From NCBI GenBank assembly GCA_023388075.1, contig JAEWGX010000134.1, forward strand, positions 54,076-118,075: DNA of 64,000 nucleotides. Reading direction: 5' to 3'. This DNA comes from Pseudomonadota bacterium. Lineage in GTDB: Bacteria; Pseudomonadota; Gammaproteobacteria; Burkholderiales; Burkholderiaceae_E. The position numbers were made by a program, and so were the translations under genes. Below the pieces are notes generated by a model. It searched no databases. It saw only the letters and a list, made by a program, of their open reading frames with translations, and had not been told where the DNA came from. This document shows positions 32,251 through 41,096 of this stretch, piece after piece (position 1 is the stretch's first letter; every line of letters begins with the position of its first letter).

Positions 32251-33519
32251 CTAGTTCGCTCCGCCACCGGAGTGGTGGGCTGCGATCGCGGCGGATGCCG
32301 CGCCGGGTTGGAGTGCAGGCGCAGGTGGGTCGGACAGGTGGTGCCCCACGGTCCCTGCCAGCCGAGCCGGTGCCCGGTCAGCCGCGCGGCTTCCGGCGCC
32401 TCGCCGGCGCTTCAGCCAGCGCAGCAGCGGGGCTTCGCCCCACGCATGGAAGATGGCGCCGGCCGCGACGCTGGCCGCGACCGCGACCACGAGCCCGGCG
32501 AGCTGCCAGGCCGGATCGGGCGGCGCGAAGCGGGTGAAGGCGGCGTTGATGACGAGGCATACCGGAAAGTGCACGAGGAACACCGCATAGGAGATCCCGG
32601 CAAACCAGTGCACGGCTGCCTGCGGTCCGAGCCCGAGCCCCGGCCGGACCGCTGCGGCGTTCCCGCGCCTGGGGGGGATCGATCCGGTGATCCTGGACCG
32701 CCATGCCGCCAGGCCGAGCACCACGGCGACGAGAAGCGCGACGACGAGTCGCTCCCGGAAGGACACGACCAGCGCCCCCGCGGTGCAGGCGGCGATGCCG
32801 GCAAGCCACCATGCCGGATGCGTCCGGGTGCACGCCCACCAGGCGAGCACGCCGAGCGCGTAGCTGCCGAAGAAGTAGACGCCCCAAGTCTGGAGCTCGG
32901 GGACGCGGTTGAAGTAGAGCTGCGATGCCAGTGCCATCAGCGACACGAGGAGCATCGGAGAGTGGACGGCACGACGCGCAAGCCGCTTGCGCAGTGCTGC
33001 GTCGAGATGACCGCCCGCCCGCCACAGCACGGCCAGCAGCACGAAGAGCTGGAGATCGATGGCGACGTACCAGAGCCCTGCCGACAGGGACTCGTAGCCG
33101 AGGACATCCTGCAGCAGCAGCGCATGCGCGAGCAACTGGCCCGCGCCGGGGGACGCGGAGATCGAATCGTGCGGCATCCAGCCGCGCGCCAGCTCGTTGC
33201 AGGCGACGGCGAGAAGCAGCACCACGTAGTAGGGCAGCGCGAGCCGCAGGAAGCGGTTCCGGACGATCGGCAGCAGCGGCGCGGGTGCCTGGCTGCCGGA
33301 CGCCGCGAGGCCTCGCGCCGCCAGGAAGCCGCCGATCACGAGGAAGACCTGCACCGCCATGCGGGCGTCCCCGGCTAGCCAGTCCCTGAGCCAGGGCAGC
33401 AGGACGCCGGCACGATCGGCCATCGGCCCATAGAAGGCGAGGTGGTGCAGGACGATGAGGAGCGCGGCCAGCGATTTCAGGCCGTCGATCGACAGGGAGT
33501 GCTGTCCCCCGTGCGGCAT
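32251..33519 (-). CDS. Acyltransferase family 3 membrane protein
   Basis: A 422-residue integral membrane O-acyltransferase (OafA/NodX type) with about ten helices. The N-terminal SIDGLKSLAALLIVLHHLAFYG carries the catalytic-type His, MAVQVFLVIGGFLAARGL follows and FAGISYAVFLVHFPVCLVIN is near the end, all family signatures. The ~30-residue C-terminal tail is Pro/Ala-rich. ATG at 33519 has GAGGGGGG before it; a longer open frame upstream reads through the debranching gene out of phase. Presumably acylates a sugar or envelope polymer. 33 bases upstream of the MBL gene on the same strand. Confidence 0.9.
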   Translation of the reverse strand: MPHGGQHSLSIDGLKSLAALLIVLHHLAFYGPMADRAGVLLPWLRDWLAGDARMAVQVFLVIGGFLAARGLAASGSQAPAPLLPIVRNRFLRLALPYYVVLLLAVACNELARGWMPHDSISASPGAGQLLAHALLLQDVLGYESLSAGLWYVAIDLQLFVLLAVLWRAGGHLDAALRKRLARRAVHSPMLLVSLMALASQLYFNRVPELQTWGVYFFGSYALGVLAWWACTRTHPAWWLAGIAACTAGALVVSFRERLVVALLVAVVLGLAAWRSRITGSIPPRRGNAAAVRPGLGLGPQAAVHWFAGISYAVFLVHFPVCLVINAAFTRFAPPDPAWQLAGLVVAVAASVAAGAIFHAWGEAPLLRWLKRRRGAGSRAADRAPARLAGTVGHHLSDPPAPALQPGAASAAIAAHHSGGGAN

Positions 33520-33629
33520 CGACCCCCCTCGAGGTGGGCATCGCAGCGCGGAAACCGGCCGCTGCGCGCGGATGATAACGCCGCGACCCGTTGCTTGGCT
33601 TGACACCCGCGCGCGGGTTCCGGGGCGCC

Positions 33630-35777
33630 CTACAGGTTCATCCGTACCCTGACCGCGCGCTCGCCGGTCGGCTGCTCGGCCGAGACGACCACCCGGCTTC
33701 CGAGGCGTTGGAACGTCAGCGCGATGCGTTCGTCGCCGACCTGGAGCGCATCGACGCGCAGCTCGTCGACGCCGTCCGGCAGCCGCGGCTGGTCGATGTG
33801 GACGATCCCGCGCGGTGCGTCGATGGACAGGCCCAGGCAGGCCTGCAGCAGCATGAACACCGAACCCGCCGCCCAGGCCTGCGGCAGGCAGGCGACCGGA
33901 TAGGCGATCGGTGCTTCGCCGGGACGCCGCTCGAAGCCGCAGAAGAGCTCCGGCAGGCGCATGCCGAAATGCGTGGCGGCCTCGAAGACGTCGTCGAGCA
34001 GGCTCACCACGCCGTCGCGTTCGCCGTAGGCCGCGAGCCCGGCGGCACCGAGCGCGACGTCGTGCGGCCATACCGAGCCGTTGTGATACGACATGGGATT
34101 GAAGCGCGCGGCATCCGGCGGCACGGTGCGGATTCCCCAGCCCGACTGGAACCCGCGGGCGAGCAGATGGTGCGCGGCACGGCCGGCGCGCGCCGCGTCG
34201 GGCAGCCGGCTGTAGAGGAGGTGTCCGACGTTGGAGGACCGCGTACGGCAGGGCCTGCCGTGGCCGTCGAGCGCGATCGCGTAGTACTGCAGATCCTCGA
34301 GCCAGAAGCGACGTTCGACGGTGGAGCGGATCCGTGCCGCGCAGGTGCGCCAATGGTTGGCCGCGTCGTCCTCGCCGCGCGCCCGCGCCAGTGCCGCCAT
34401 GGCGCGGAACGCCGCGAAGGCATATCCCTGGACCTCCACGAGCGCGATCGGCCCTTCGGCGAGCGTGCCGTCGTCGTGGAAGACCGAGTCGTTGCTGTCC
34501 TTCCATCCCTGGTTCGCCAGGCCGGTGACCTCGCCGCGCTGATAGGCGAGCAGGCCGTCCGGATGGCGGCTCATGCTGCGTTCCATCCAGCCGGCGGCCG
34601 CGCGCAGCGCCGGCCACAGCGCATTCACGGTTTCACGGTCTCCAGTGCGCCGGGCATACGCGCCCGCCAGCGCGACGAAGAGCGGGGTGGTGTCGACCCC
34701 GCCGTAGTACTGGCCGAACGGCAGCTCCGCCGTCGCCGACATCTCGCCCTTGCGGGTCTCGTGCATGATCTTCCCCGGCTCGGCGTCCTGGAACGTGGAC
34801 GTCTGCCGTGCCTGGCCCGCGGCGAGGAACGAGAGCACGCCGCGCGCGAGCGCCGGATCGATCCAGAGCGTCTGCAGCGCGGTCACCACCGCGTCCCGGC
34901 CGAACGGCGTCGAGAACCACGGGATCCCGGCGTACGGGTAGGGGCCGGTCGGCAGCTCGGAGGTGAGCAGGGCGAGGTCCGCCCGCGACTTGTCCAGCCA
35001 CGCCTGGAAGAGCCGGGCGGACGCGTGCAGGCGCGCGCCGCGACGCCGGCGCAGCCGCATGCCGCGGCGCGCCAGCGCGGCCGCCTGGCGATAGCGCGCC
35101 CGATTGGGCCGCGCGGGTTCGTGCCCCATCTCCAGGTGGAGGATCCAGTGCCCTCGCGGCGGCAGCGAGACGTTCCACGCCGCCGATCCGGCGTCCAGGC
35201 GATCGGGCGGCTCGGAGAAGTCGATGCACTCCTGGCGCAGCACGTCGTCCAGGCCGCGATAGCGCAGCTCGAGCCCGGCGTCGCCGACGCGCGGCGCCTT
35301 CAGCTGCCCGCGCCTTGCGCGCTGCTCGCCGCGGACCTCGAACATGTCGCGGAAATCGGCGGCGAAGTGCAGCTCCAGCGGCGCGTCGGCGGGCCGGTCC
35401 CCGTAGTTGACGAGCCTGATGCGCTCGTGCAGACGCTCGTCCCACAGGAAGCGCTTGCGCTCGACGTGGATCACGCCGTGCGGCGTGGAGGAGCTCCCCA
35501 GCACCGGCAGCGGCTGGTTGGTCAGGTTGGCCGTGAAGTAGACGTTGTCCTCGTCGACCGTACCCGACAGGAGGGACGGCCGCCGGCCGGCGAGCCGCAG
35601 CTGGTAGGTCGACAGCACCCGGGTGTCGCTGCGGAACAGTCCGTCGACGCCGCCGTTGACGTCGCCGAACGCGTCCATCACGATGAAGGTGTCGCCTTCC
35701 TTGAGGACGAGGTTGGCCTGGGCCGGCCGGTCGGGTGCTTCGACGCCCGGCGGCTCGACCGGCAGCTCGCCGCCCAT
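33630..35777 (-). CDS. Amylo-alpha-1,6-glucosidase/glycogen-debranching-like protein
   Basis: A 715-residue enzyme with the bacterial glycogen-debranching N-terminal domain (about 20-220: VLKEGDTFIVMDAFGDVNGG, GLFRSDTRVLSTYQL) and a C-terminal (alpha/alpha)6 GH63/GH133-like domain (PYPYAGIPWFSTPFGRDA, GYKDSND-like WKDSNDSVFHDDG, NPMSYHNGSVWPHD). Asp/Glu residues in the FGRDA and WKDSND segments are the expected catalytic region. Many such proteins act on short glucans or sucrose-like sugars and lie beside a glycosyltransferase, as here (4 bases after the GT4 stop), so they form one operon. Confidence 0.9.
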   Translation of the reverse strand: MGGELPVEPPGVEAPDRPAQANLVLKEGDTFIVMDAFGDVNGGVDGLFRSDTRVLSTYQLRLAGRRPSLLSGTVDEDNVYFTANLTNQPLPVLGSSSTPHGVIHVERKRFLWDERLHERIRLVNYGDRPADAPLELHFAADFRDMFEVRGEQRARRGQLKAPRVGDAGLELRYRGLDDVLRQECIDFSEPPDRLDAGSAAWNVSLPPRGHWILHLEMGHEPARPNRARYRQAAALARRGMRLRRRRGARLHASARLFQAWLDKSRADLALLTSELPTGPYPYAGIPWFSTPFGRDAVVTALQTLWIDPALARGVLSFLAAGQARQTSTFQDAEPGKIMHETRKGEMSATAELPFGQYYGGVDTTPLFVALAGAYARRTGDRETVNALWPALRAAAGWMERSMSRHPDGLLAYQRGEVTGLANQGWKDSNDSVFHDDGTLAEGPIALVEVQGYAFAAFRAMAALARARGEDDAANHWRTCAARIRSTVERRFWLEDLQYYAIALDGHGRPCRTRSSNVGHLLYSRLPDAARAGRAAHHLLARGFQSGWGIRTVPPDAARFNPMSYHNGSVWPHDVALGAAGLAAYGERDGVVSLLDDVFEAATHFGMRLPELFCGFERRPGEAPIAYPVACLPQAWAAGSVFMLLQACLGLSIDAPRGIVHIDQPRLPDGVDELRVDALQVGDERIALTFQRLGSRVVVSAEQPTGERAVRVRMNL

Positions 35778-35781
35778 GCCG

Positions 35782-36852
35782 TCAGGCCGCCTTGCGCAGC
35801 GGCGAATCGCCCGGCGGGCGCCTGTCGCCCAGGAGGCGGCGATACTCCCGGAGATAAGCCCGCGCCATGGTCGCTGACGAGAAGCGGCGCTCGAACACGG
35901 CGCGCACTGTCCGACGGTCGAGTTGGTCGATGCGACGCACCGCGTCCACCGCCTCGGCCTCGCTCTGGACGATCAGGCCGGTCACGCCATCATCCACCAC
36001 CTCCGGGACCGAGCCGCAGCGCCAGGCGATCACCGGCGTGCCGCATGCCATGGCTTCGATCATCACCAGGCCGAACGGCTCGGGCCAGTCGATCGGAAAC
36101 AGCAAGGCGCGGGCGCCGCCGAGAAACGCCGCCTTCTCCGCGTCGCCGATCTCGCCGATGAACTCGACGAGCGGGTTGTCCAGCAGCGGGCGGATCTGGT
36201 GCTCGAAGTAGGACTTGTCGGCGGCATCCACCTTGGCGGCGATCTTGAGCGGCAGGCCGGCCCGTGAGGCGATGGCGATCGCCCGGTCCGGCCGCTTCTC
36301 CGGCGAGATGCGCCCCAGGAAGGCGAGATAGTCGCCCGTCGGGCGGTCGTTGAACGGATAGAGCCGGGCGTCCAGCCCATGCTGCACGGTGGCATACCAG
36401 TTGGCGAACGGAATCGGCGAGCGCTGGTTGTTCGAGATCGACACCAGCGGGAATCGGTTCCAGCGCCGATAGGCCTGCGGCAGGTCCTCCAGATCCAGGC
36501 GGCCGTGCAGCGTCGTGAGCGTGCGATGCGCGATGTCCTCGAAGAGGGGGAAATGCAGCAGGTCGATGTGGAAATGGAAGATGTCGAACTCGTCCGCCCG
36601 TTCGCGAATCCGGGCGAGCATGCCCAGATGGGCGGCGAGGTCCGACTTGAGCGGTGCCGGGTCCAGGCGGAGCGCCCGGTCACGCATCGGCACGAGCCGA
36701 GCGCGGGTGCCGGCATCGGCGGCGGCGAACAGGGTGACGTCGTGCCCCTGGTCAACGAGGGCGTCGGCCAGGTGGGCGACTACCCGTTCGGTGCCGCCGT
36801 AGAGCTTGGGCGGCACGGCTTCATATAGCGGAGCGATTTGCGCGATCCTCAT
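35782..36852 (-). CDS. Glycosyltransferase family 4
   Basis: A 356-residue GT-B fold retaining glycosyltransferase. N-terminal MRIAQIAPLYEAVPPKLYGGTERVVAHLADALVDQGHDV (split here as IAPLYEAVPPKLYGG and ERVVAHLADAL), YLAFLGRISPEKRPDRAI at the start of the second domain, and the donor-binding EPFGLVMIEAMACGTPVIAW with its E-x7-E pattern. ATG at 36852 begins exactly at the conserved start of the family; GAGGAG lies 13 bases upstream. It is the first gene of a two-gene unit with the debranching enzyme. Likely builds or trims a glucan or a compatible sugar. Confidence 0.92.
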   Translation of the reverse strand: MRIAQIAPLYEAVPPKLYGGTERVVAHLADALVDQGHDVTLFAAADAGTRARLVPMRDRALRLDPAPLKSDLAAHLGMLARIRERADEFDIFHFHIDLLHFPLFEDIAHRTLTTLHGRLDLEDLPQAYRRWNRFPLVSISNNQRSPIPFANWYATVQHGLDARLYPFNDRPTGDYLAFLGRISPEKRPDRAIAIASRAGLPLKIAAKVDAADKSYFEHQIRPLLDNPLVEFIGEIGDAEKAAFLGGARALLFPIDWPEPFGLVMIEAMACGTPVIAWRCGSVPEVVDDGVTGLIVQSEAEAVDAVRRIDQLDRRTVRAVFERRFSSATMARAYLREYRRLLGDRRPPGDSPLRKAA

Positions 36853-36974
36853 AGCTGTTGCTTCTCCTCGGATCAAACAAAACGATCGGCACCCGCTTCC
36901 CTGTTGGCCGGAATGAACGGGCGCCAATGATTCAGATCTGATCCGGTTCCCGAAATCTCAAGAGGGGGTGGCCG

Positions 36975-37007
36975 GCGGCACCGTGCTACCGCTTCGCGGG
37001 GTGCCGC
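36975..37007. repeat. Hairpin in the 254-base gap before the NIPSNAP gene
   Basis: GCGGCACC (36975-36982) pairs with GGTGCCGC (37000-37007) across 17 bases. The rest of the gap 36853-37106 has a further 7-bp inverted pair CGGATCA (36869) / TGATCCG (36939) and no open frame I would call. Confidence 0.35.
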
Positions 37008-37106
37008 GCCATGGTCGGGCCGATGCGGCCGGCTGATACTCTACGTGCTTCGCCCGCGAGGCCGTGCAGCCGTGCGGGTCGTCACGCCATCCCAGGAGAA
37101 GCCCTC

Positions 37107-37427
37107 ATGCTCTATGACGTCCGTACCTATGTCTGCCGTCCCGGCACCATCAAGGCCCATCTCGCGATCTACGAGGAGCACGGCTTCGAGGTGCAGAAGA
37201 GCCACCTGGGCGAGCCGGTCCTCTACCTGGTGACGGAAACGGGGAACGTGAACAGCTACCTGCACGTCTGGGCCTACAAGGATGCACAGGACCGGGCGCA
37301 GAGGCGGGCCGCGATGCAGGCCGACCCCAAGTGGATCGCCTACCAGAAGCGCAGTGGCGAGGCGGGCTACCTGCTGTCGCAGAACAACCAGCTCATGACC
37401 GAGGCGTCTTTCTTCAAGCTGAAGTGA
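37107..37427 (+). CDS. NIPSNAP family protein
   Basis: A 106-residue ferredoxin-like dimeric alpha/beta-barrel protein. MLYDVRTYVCRPGTIKAHLAIYEEHG, GNVNSYLHVWAYKDAQDR and a late ADPKWIAYQ are NIPSNAP-type. Function in bacteria is unclear; some relatives are found with aromatic catabolic genes. ATG at 37107 is preceded by AGGAGAAG; the extra 32 residues of the open frame upstream are Arg/Pro-rich and rejected. Stands alone. Confidence 0.85.
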   Translation: MLYDVRTYVCRPGTIKAHLAIYEEHGFEVQKSHLGEPVLYLVTETGNVNSYLHVWAYKDAQDRAQRRAAMQADPKWIAYQKRSGEAGYLLSQNNQLMTEASFFKLK

Positions 37428-37473
37428 CGGGCGTGGCGGTGCGGCGCCGCGCTGCCGGCGCCCCGCTGCCCCG

Positions 37474-38130
37474 TCATCCCGGCCATTCGCAGCGCTCGGG
37501 CTCGAATGCCGGCGACCCGAAGGCTACCCCCAGGGGGCGGCACCGCCAGCCCGGAGCGAAGCCGCCGGGTGCCAACTCGCCATGCGAAGACACGTCCATG
37601 GCGGCTGCACCGGAAGGCAAGGCCGCCAGCGCCAGCTCCTCGCCGGCAGGACTGCATGCCAGGCTGGCGGCATCCTCCATCGCGCAGCCGAAGGCGAGCG
37701 CAGCGGCCGGATCCTCGAACCAGCCCTCGGCGAGACCGGGGTCGTCTCCGGGAGTGAAGGCCTGGGCCAGGTAACGAACCCCGGGGCCTCGGGCGTGGCC
37801 GTCCAGCACCGTCGGGGGGATCCGGGCGGCCACCTGCTTCATACGCTCGATGAAGGTGGCATCAACGAGAGGGTGGCCGTCGACGGTGTCCCGGTGGCCC
37901 GGCAGCGACACGGCCGGCAACGGGTCTGGCGGCGAAGCCACCAGCGGCCGGCGATCCGCCCGGTCGTCGGGTGAGGACGGCGCGACGAGCAGCGCGAGGG
38001 TAACCCCGAGCACCAGGATGGCGCCTGCCGCGCTCGCCGTCGGCGACAGGCCGCCGCGGCGGCCGGTGGCGAGCTGGATCCCGGCCGTACCGACCCGGGT
38101 GGACCGTGCGATCCCGTTCGAGCGATCCAT
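37474..38130 (-). CDS. Hypothetical single-pass membrane protein
   Basis: A 218-residue protein of no family I recognise. Residues 30-50 (TASAAGAILVLGVTLALLVA) form one transmembrane anchor or uncleaved signal; the rest is a small periplasmic domain with Cys in FGCAMEDAASLACSPAGEE and a late WRCRPLG...ERCEWPG, so disulfides are possible. ATG at 38130 has AGGAGG 7 bases upstream. Longer frame upstream overlaps the divergent yjbQ-like gene in antisense and is rejected. Confidence 0.65.
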   Translation of the reverse strand: MDRSNGIARSTRVGTAGIQLATGRRGGLSPTASAAGAILVLGVTLALLVAPSSPDDRADRRPLVASPPDPLPAVSLPGHRDTVDGHPLVDATFIERMKQVAARIPPTVLDGHARGPGVRYLAQAFTPGDDPGLAEGWFEDPAAALAFGCAMEDAASLACSPAGEELALAALPSGAAAMDVSSHGELAPGGFAPGWRCRPLGVAFGSPAFEPERCEWPG

Positions 38131-38220
38131 GGCAAGCCTCCTGTCAGCGTCAGTCACGGCACCATCCTGCGCCCGGCCGGGTACCGCGCACAAGACGTCG
38201 AACGGCCTAGGACGGGTCGA

Positions 38221-38226
38221 TACAAT
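38221..38226 (+). promoter_or_regulatory. -10 box of the yjbQ-like gene
   Basis: TACAAT (5 of 6 to consensus) ends only 7 bases before the ATG at 38234. Transcription would begin at or next to the start codon, so the mRNA is probably leaderless; no ribosome site is visible. No clear -35. Confidence 0.4.
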
Positions 38227-38233
38227 CGCTGCC

Positions 38234-38653
38234 ATGCGGCAAGCCTTCACCACGCTCCAGGTTCGCACCGGCGGGCGCGGCCTGGTGGAGATCACCGAAC
38301 GCGTGCGCCGCTGGCTCGGCGACACCGACATCGGCGACGGGCTCCTCACGCTCTTCGTTCGCCACACTTCCGCCAGCCTGCTGATCCAGGAGAACGCCGA
38401 CCCGGAGGTGCAGCGCGATCTGGAGCGCTTCTTCGCGCGCCTGGTCCCGGACGGCGATCCCCTCTTCGAGCATGTCGCCGAAGGCCCGGACGACATGCCG
38501 GCGCATGTGCGCGCCGCGCTCACTGCCGTGCAGCTGTCGGTGCCGGTGCGCGACGGCCGGCTCGCGCTCGGCACCTGGCAGGGCATCTACCTCTACGAGC
38601 ACCGGCTTCGCGGCCACGCCCGCGAGATCGCCCTCCACCTGCTGGGCGAGTAG
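38234..38653 (+). CDS. YjbQ family protein (UPF0047)
   Basis: A 139-residue small alpha/beta protein of the YjbQ/UPF0047 family (LTLFVRHTSASLLIQENADPEVQRD, GTWQGIYLYEHR). The conserved HTSA and ENAD residues and the final GTWQGIYLYEHR block are all present, so it is full length. E. coli YjbQ has weak thiamine-phosphate synthase activity, but the true role is unsettled. Its stop TAG shares a base with the GTG start of the methyltransferase gene, so the two are co-translated. Confidence 0.92.
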   Translation: MRQAFTTLQVRTGGRGLVEITERVRRWLGDTDIGDGLLTLFVRHTSASLLIQENADPEVQRDLERFFARLVPDGDPLFEHVAEGPDDMPAHVRAALTAVQLSVPVRDGRLALGTWQGIYLYEHRLRGHAREIALHLLGE

Positions 38654-40026
38654 TGCCGACGCCGACGGACGCCGCGCCGCATCGGGCGGATGCGGGGAAG
38701 AGGGAGCCGGACGCCAGCGACCGGTTCGTCGCCATGGTCACGGACGCGTTGCGCGGCCGGCAGGCCTTCCGGCTGGTGCTGGCCGATCATCGCGGACCGG
38801 ATCGCGAGCTGCTGAGGATGGAGGGGCGGCCGGTCGACATCCGCGGCGAGACGATGCTCGCGCTGGTGAGCCGCTATCGCACGCGCGACACCACGGAGAA
38901 CCTTCCCCCGGACCAGGCGCGTGCCCGCCTGCAGGCACTGCTGGCCGGCGATTTTCGCCGGGCGCACCTCATGCGGGACGCGGCCGAGGCGCAGCTCTCG
39001 ATCAGCAAGCGCGGCAAGGCGCTCCTGCGCACGCGTGGCTCCGGTCGCGGGCCGGAGGGGGTACGGGCGGGCCACGAACAGGCGGGCCACGAGCGGAGGG
39101 ACCACGAGCAGGGGAACCGCGAGCAGGCGGTCGACGAGGCCGCGGCCACAGGCGACGGAACGGCCCGCGCCCACAACCGGACCAAGGCGCGCCCGATTGC
39201 GCTCGACCGTCCCTACCTTCGCGCGCTCGGCGTCACGGACCACGCCGGGCGGCTCGTGCCGGCGATGGCGCGCAAGTGGAAGCAGATCAATCGCTTCGTC
39301 GAGGTCTTCGACGGCGCCTGGCGGGCATCCGGGTTGTCGCGTCGCACGGACGAGCTGCACATCGCGGACTTCGGCGCCGGCAAGGGCTATCTCACTTTCG
39401 CGCTGCATGACTGGTTGCGGTCCGCGATGCGGGTGCGGGCTCGCATGACCGGCGTCGAGATCCGCCCGGAGCTGGTCGCCGCCGGCAATCGCGTGGTGGC
39501 GGATCTCGGCATCGAAGGGCTCGAGTTCCGGCAGGGGGAGATCGGCCGCCACGAGAGCGGACCGGACGTTGGCGGCAGGCACGCGCCGATCGACGTGCTG
39601 ATCGCGCTCCACGCCTGCGATACCGCGACCGACGAGGCGATGCACCTGGGCGTGCGCTCGGGCGCCTCGATCATCATGTGCGCACCGTGCTGCCACAAGC
39701 AGTTGCGTCCGCAGCTGCTGAGCCCGCATCCGCTGCGGCCGATCCTTCGCCACGGCATCCATCTGGGCCAGGAGGCCGAGATGATCACAGACGGGCTGCG
39801 CGCGCTGCTGCTCGAGGCGAGCGGCTACGACACCCAGGTCTTCGAGTTCATCTCGCTCGAGCACACCAGCAAGAACAAGATGATCCTCGCGGTGAAGCGC
39901 AGCGTCCCGCGGGACGCGACGCCGCTTCTCGCGCAGGTGCGCGAGCTCAAGACGTTCTACGGCATCCGGGAGCAGCGGCTGGAGAGCCTGCTGCAGACCG
40001 ACGCCCCTGACGGAGCACCCTCCTGA
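38653..40026 (+). CDS. SAM-dependent methyltransferase, GSTCD/TRM13-like C-terminus
   Basis: A 457-residue protein. The C-terminal half is a class I methyltransferase: SAM motif IADFGAGKGYLTFALHD, then DVLIALHACDTATDEAMH and CAPCCHKQLRPQ, a Cys/His pattern seen in GSTCD- and TRM13-like proteins. The N-terminal half (about 1-180) is charged and has a low-complexity stretch encoded by five 15-base repeats (39070-39144). GTG start at 38653 overlaps the yjbQ stop. RNA is a likely substrate but this is a guess from the family. Confidence 0.85.
   Translation: MPTPTDAAPHRADAGKREPDASDRFVAMVTDALRGRQAFRLVLADHRGPDRELLRMEGRPVDIRGETMLALVSRYRTRDTTENLPPDQARARLQALLAGDFRRAHLMRDAAEAQLSISKRGKALLRTRGSGRGPEGVRAGHEQAGHERRDHEQGNREQAVDEAAATGDGTARAHNRTKARPIALDRPYLRALGVTDHAGRLVPAMARKWKQINRFVEVFDGAWRASGLSRRTDELHIADFGAGKGYLTFALHDWLRSAMRVRARMTGVEIRPELVAAGNRVVADLGIEGLEFRQGEIGRHESGPDVGGRHAPIDVLIALHACDTATDEAMHLGVRSGASIIMCAPCCHKQLRPQLLSPHPLRPILRHGIHLGQEAEMITDGLRALLLEASGYDTQVFEFISLEHTSKNKMILAVKRSVPRDATPLLAQVRELKTFYGIREQRLESLLQTDAPDGAPS
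39070..39144 (+). repeat. Five imperfect 15-bp tandem repeats inside methyltransferase gene
   Basis: Units GGCCACGAACAGGCG, GGCCACGAGCGGAGG, GACCACGAGCAGGGG, AACCGCGAGCAGGCG and GTCGACGAGGCCGCG run in frame and code for the pentapeptides GHEQA, GHERR, DHEQG, NREQA and VDEAA. They form a charged linker between the two halves of the protein and may vary in copy number among strains. Confidence 0.75.
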
Positions 40027-40074
40027 GGCGTCCGTGCCGCCACGGCGTACGGCGCGCCCGGCAGTTGGCTTGCA

Positions 40075-40920
40075 TCAGCGGCTCGCAGACGGGCGCCGCA
40101 AGGCCGCCAGCACCTCCTCGTGCAGCGGCCCCGCGGTCGCGATCGCGGACGGCGCGGCGAGCGGATCGCCGCCGTCCCAGGCGGTCACCTGTCCGCCGGC
40201 GCCTTCGACGACCGGCACGATGGCCGCGATGTCCCAGTAGGCCAGCGTGGGGTCGAGCATGATGTCGGCGCCGCCGGTGGCCAGCGCGAAGTACCCGAAG
40301 CAGTCTCCCCAGGTCCGGTAGAGCCGGGCGCGGCGGATGAGCGTTTCCATCGCCTCGTCGCCGGCCTGCTCGCCCGTGGACCAGTGACTGGTGGCCAGCA
40401 GCGTGGCGTCCTCGATGCGCGCGCAGGTCCTCACCCGCGCACGCCGCTCGCTGCCGTCCGCGGCATAGAGGCGCGTTCCATCGCGATGGCCGATCACGGC
40501 GACACCCGCCGCGGCGTGGGCGATCGTGCCGAGCACGGGCCGGAAGCCCGCACCGTCGTCGCGTTCGAGCGCGATGAGCGTGCCGAACAGGAAGCAGTTG
40601 GCGACGAATGCCCGCGTGCCGTCGACCGGGTCCAGGATCCAGCGGTAGCGACCGTCGCCCTGGTGCACCCCATACTCCTCGCCCAGGACGCCGTGCTCCG
40701 GATAGCGTCGCTCGATCAGGCTGCGCATCGCCTGTTCCGCGCCCCGGTCCGCGGCGGTCACCGGCGAATCGTCCGCCTTGGTGACCACTCGCGTGCCGGC
40801 GAGAAAGCGCGGGCGGATGATCCCGAAGGCGACGCCGATCAGCTCGTGCATGAACGGAACGAACTCGCGCGCCTCGGCTCGTGACAAGGGGGCGCTGAAG
40901 GGGAGGGCGGTGGTCGACAT
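40075..40920 (-). CDS. Inositol monophosphatase family, histidinol-phosphatase (HisN)-like
   Basis: A 281-residue Mg2+-dependent phosphatase. Motifs in order: VTKADDSPVTAADRGAEQ, GEEYG, WILDPVDGTRAFV (metal-binding DPxDGT) and WDIAAIVPVVEGAGG. The DGTRAF variant and overall length match the HisN histidinol-phosphatase subgroup rather than SuhB or CysQ. ATG at 40920; upstream open frame is antisense to nothing credible. Lone gene, converging on the methyltransferase. Whether it serves histidine synthesis cannot be told from context. Confidence 0.88.
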   Translation of the reverse strand: MSTTALPFSAPLSRAEAREFVPFMHELIGVAFGIIRPRFLAGTRVVTKADDSPVTAADRGAEQAMRSLIERRYPEHGVLGEEYGVHQGDGRYRWILDPVDGTRAFVANCFLFGTLIALERDDGAGFRPVLGTIAHAAAGVAVIGHRDGTRLYAADGSERRARVRTCARIEDATLLATSHWSTGEQAGDEAMETLIRRARLYRTWGDCFGYFALATGGADIMLDPTLAYWDIAAIVPVVEGAGGQVTAWDGGDPLAAPSAIATAGPLHEEVLAALRRPSASR

Positions 40921-41096
40921 GCGGGCGAGTATAGGTCGAAGGCGCGACGCGGCGGCGTCGGCGGCAGGATCGACACTGGCGCTCAAGTGGTCGACCCTAG
41001 GATTCGCGATGGCGTTGCCGTCCTGTGCCGTGAAGCAGGTGCCTTCCATGCCCGGCCTCGACGACTTGACCCAGGGAGTTGCCCAGCGGCCAGGCG

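Noticed and set aside
31216..33378. A 720-codon plus-strand frame opposite the MBL and acyltransferase genes
   Set aside because: Mirror frame of conserved minus-strand genes with intact catalytic and membrane motifs.
33591..36161. An 856-codon plus-strand frame opposite the debranching enzyme and GT4 genes
   Set aside because: Arg-rich, no recognisable motif, no ribosome site, and fully antisense to two well-supported genes.
40075..40920. A histidine-biosynthesis cluster made of the HisN-like and HisD-like genes
   Set aside because: They are 9 kb apart on opposite strands with unrelated neighbours, and the HisD-like gene is of the HpsN type.
40921..41096. Possible tRNA or small RNA in the 176-base gap before the small membrane gene
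   Set aside because: No cloverleaf or CCA end could be drawn; only scattered GC-rich complementarity was seen.
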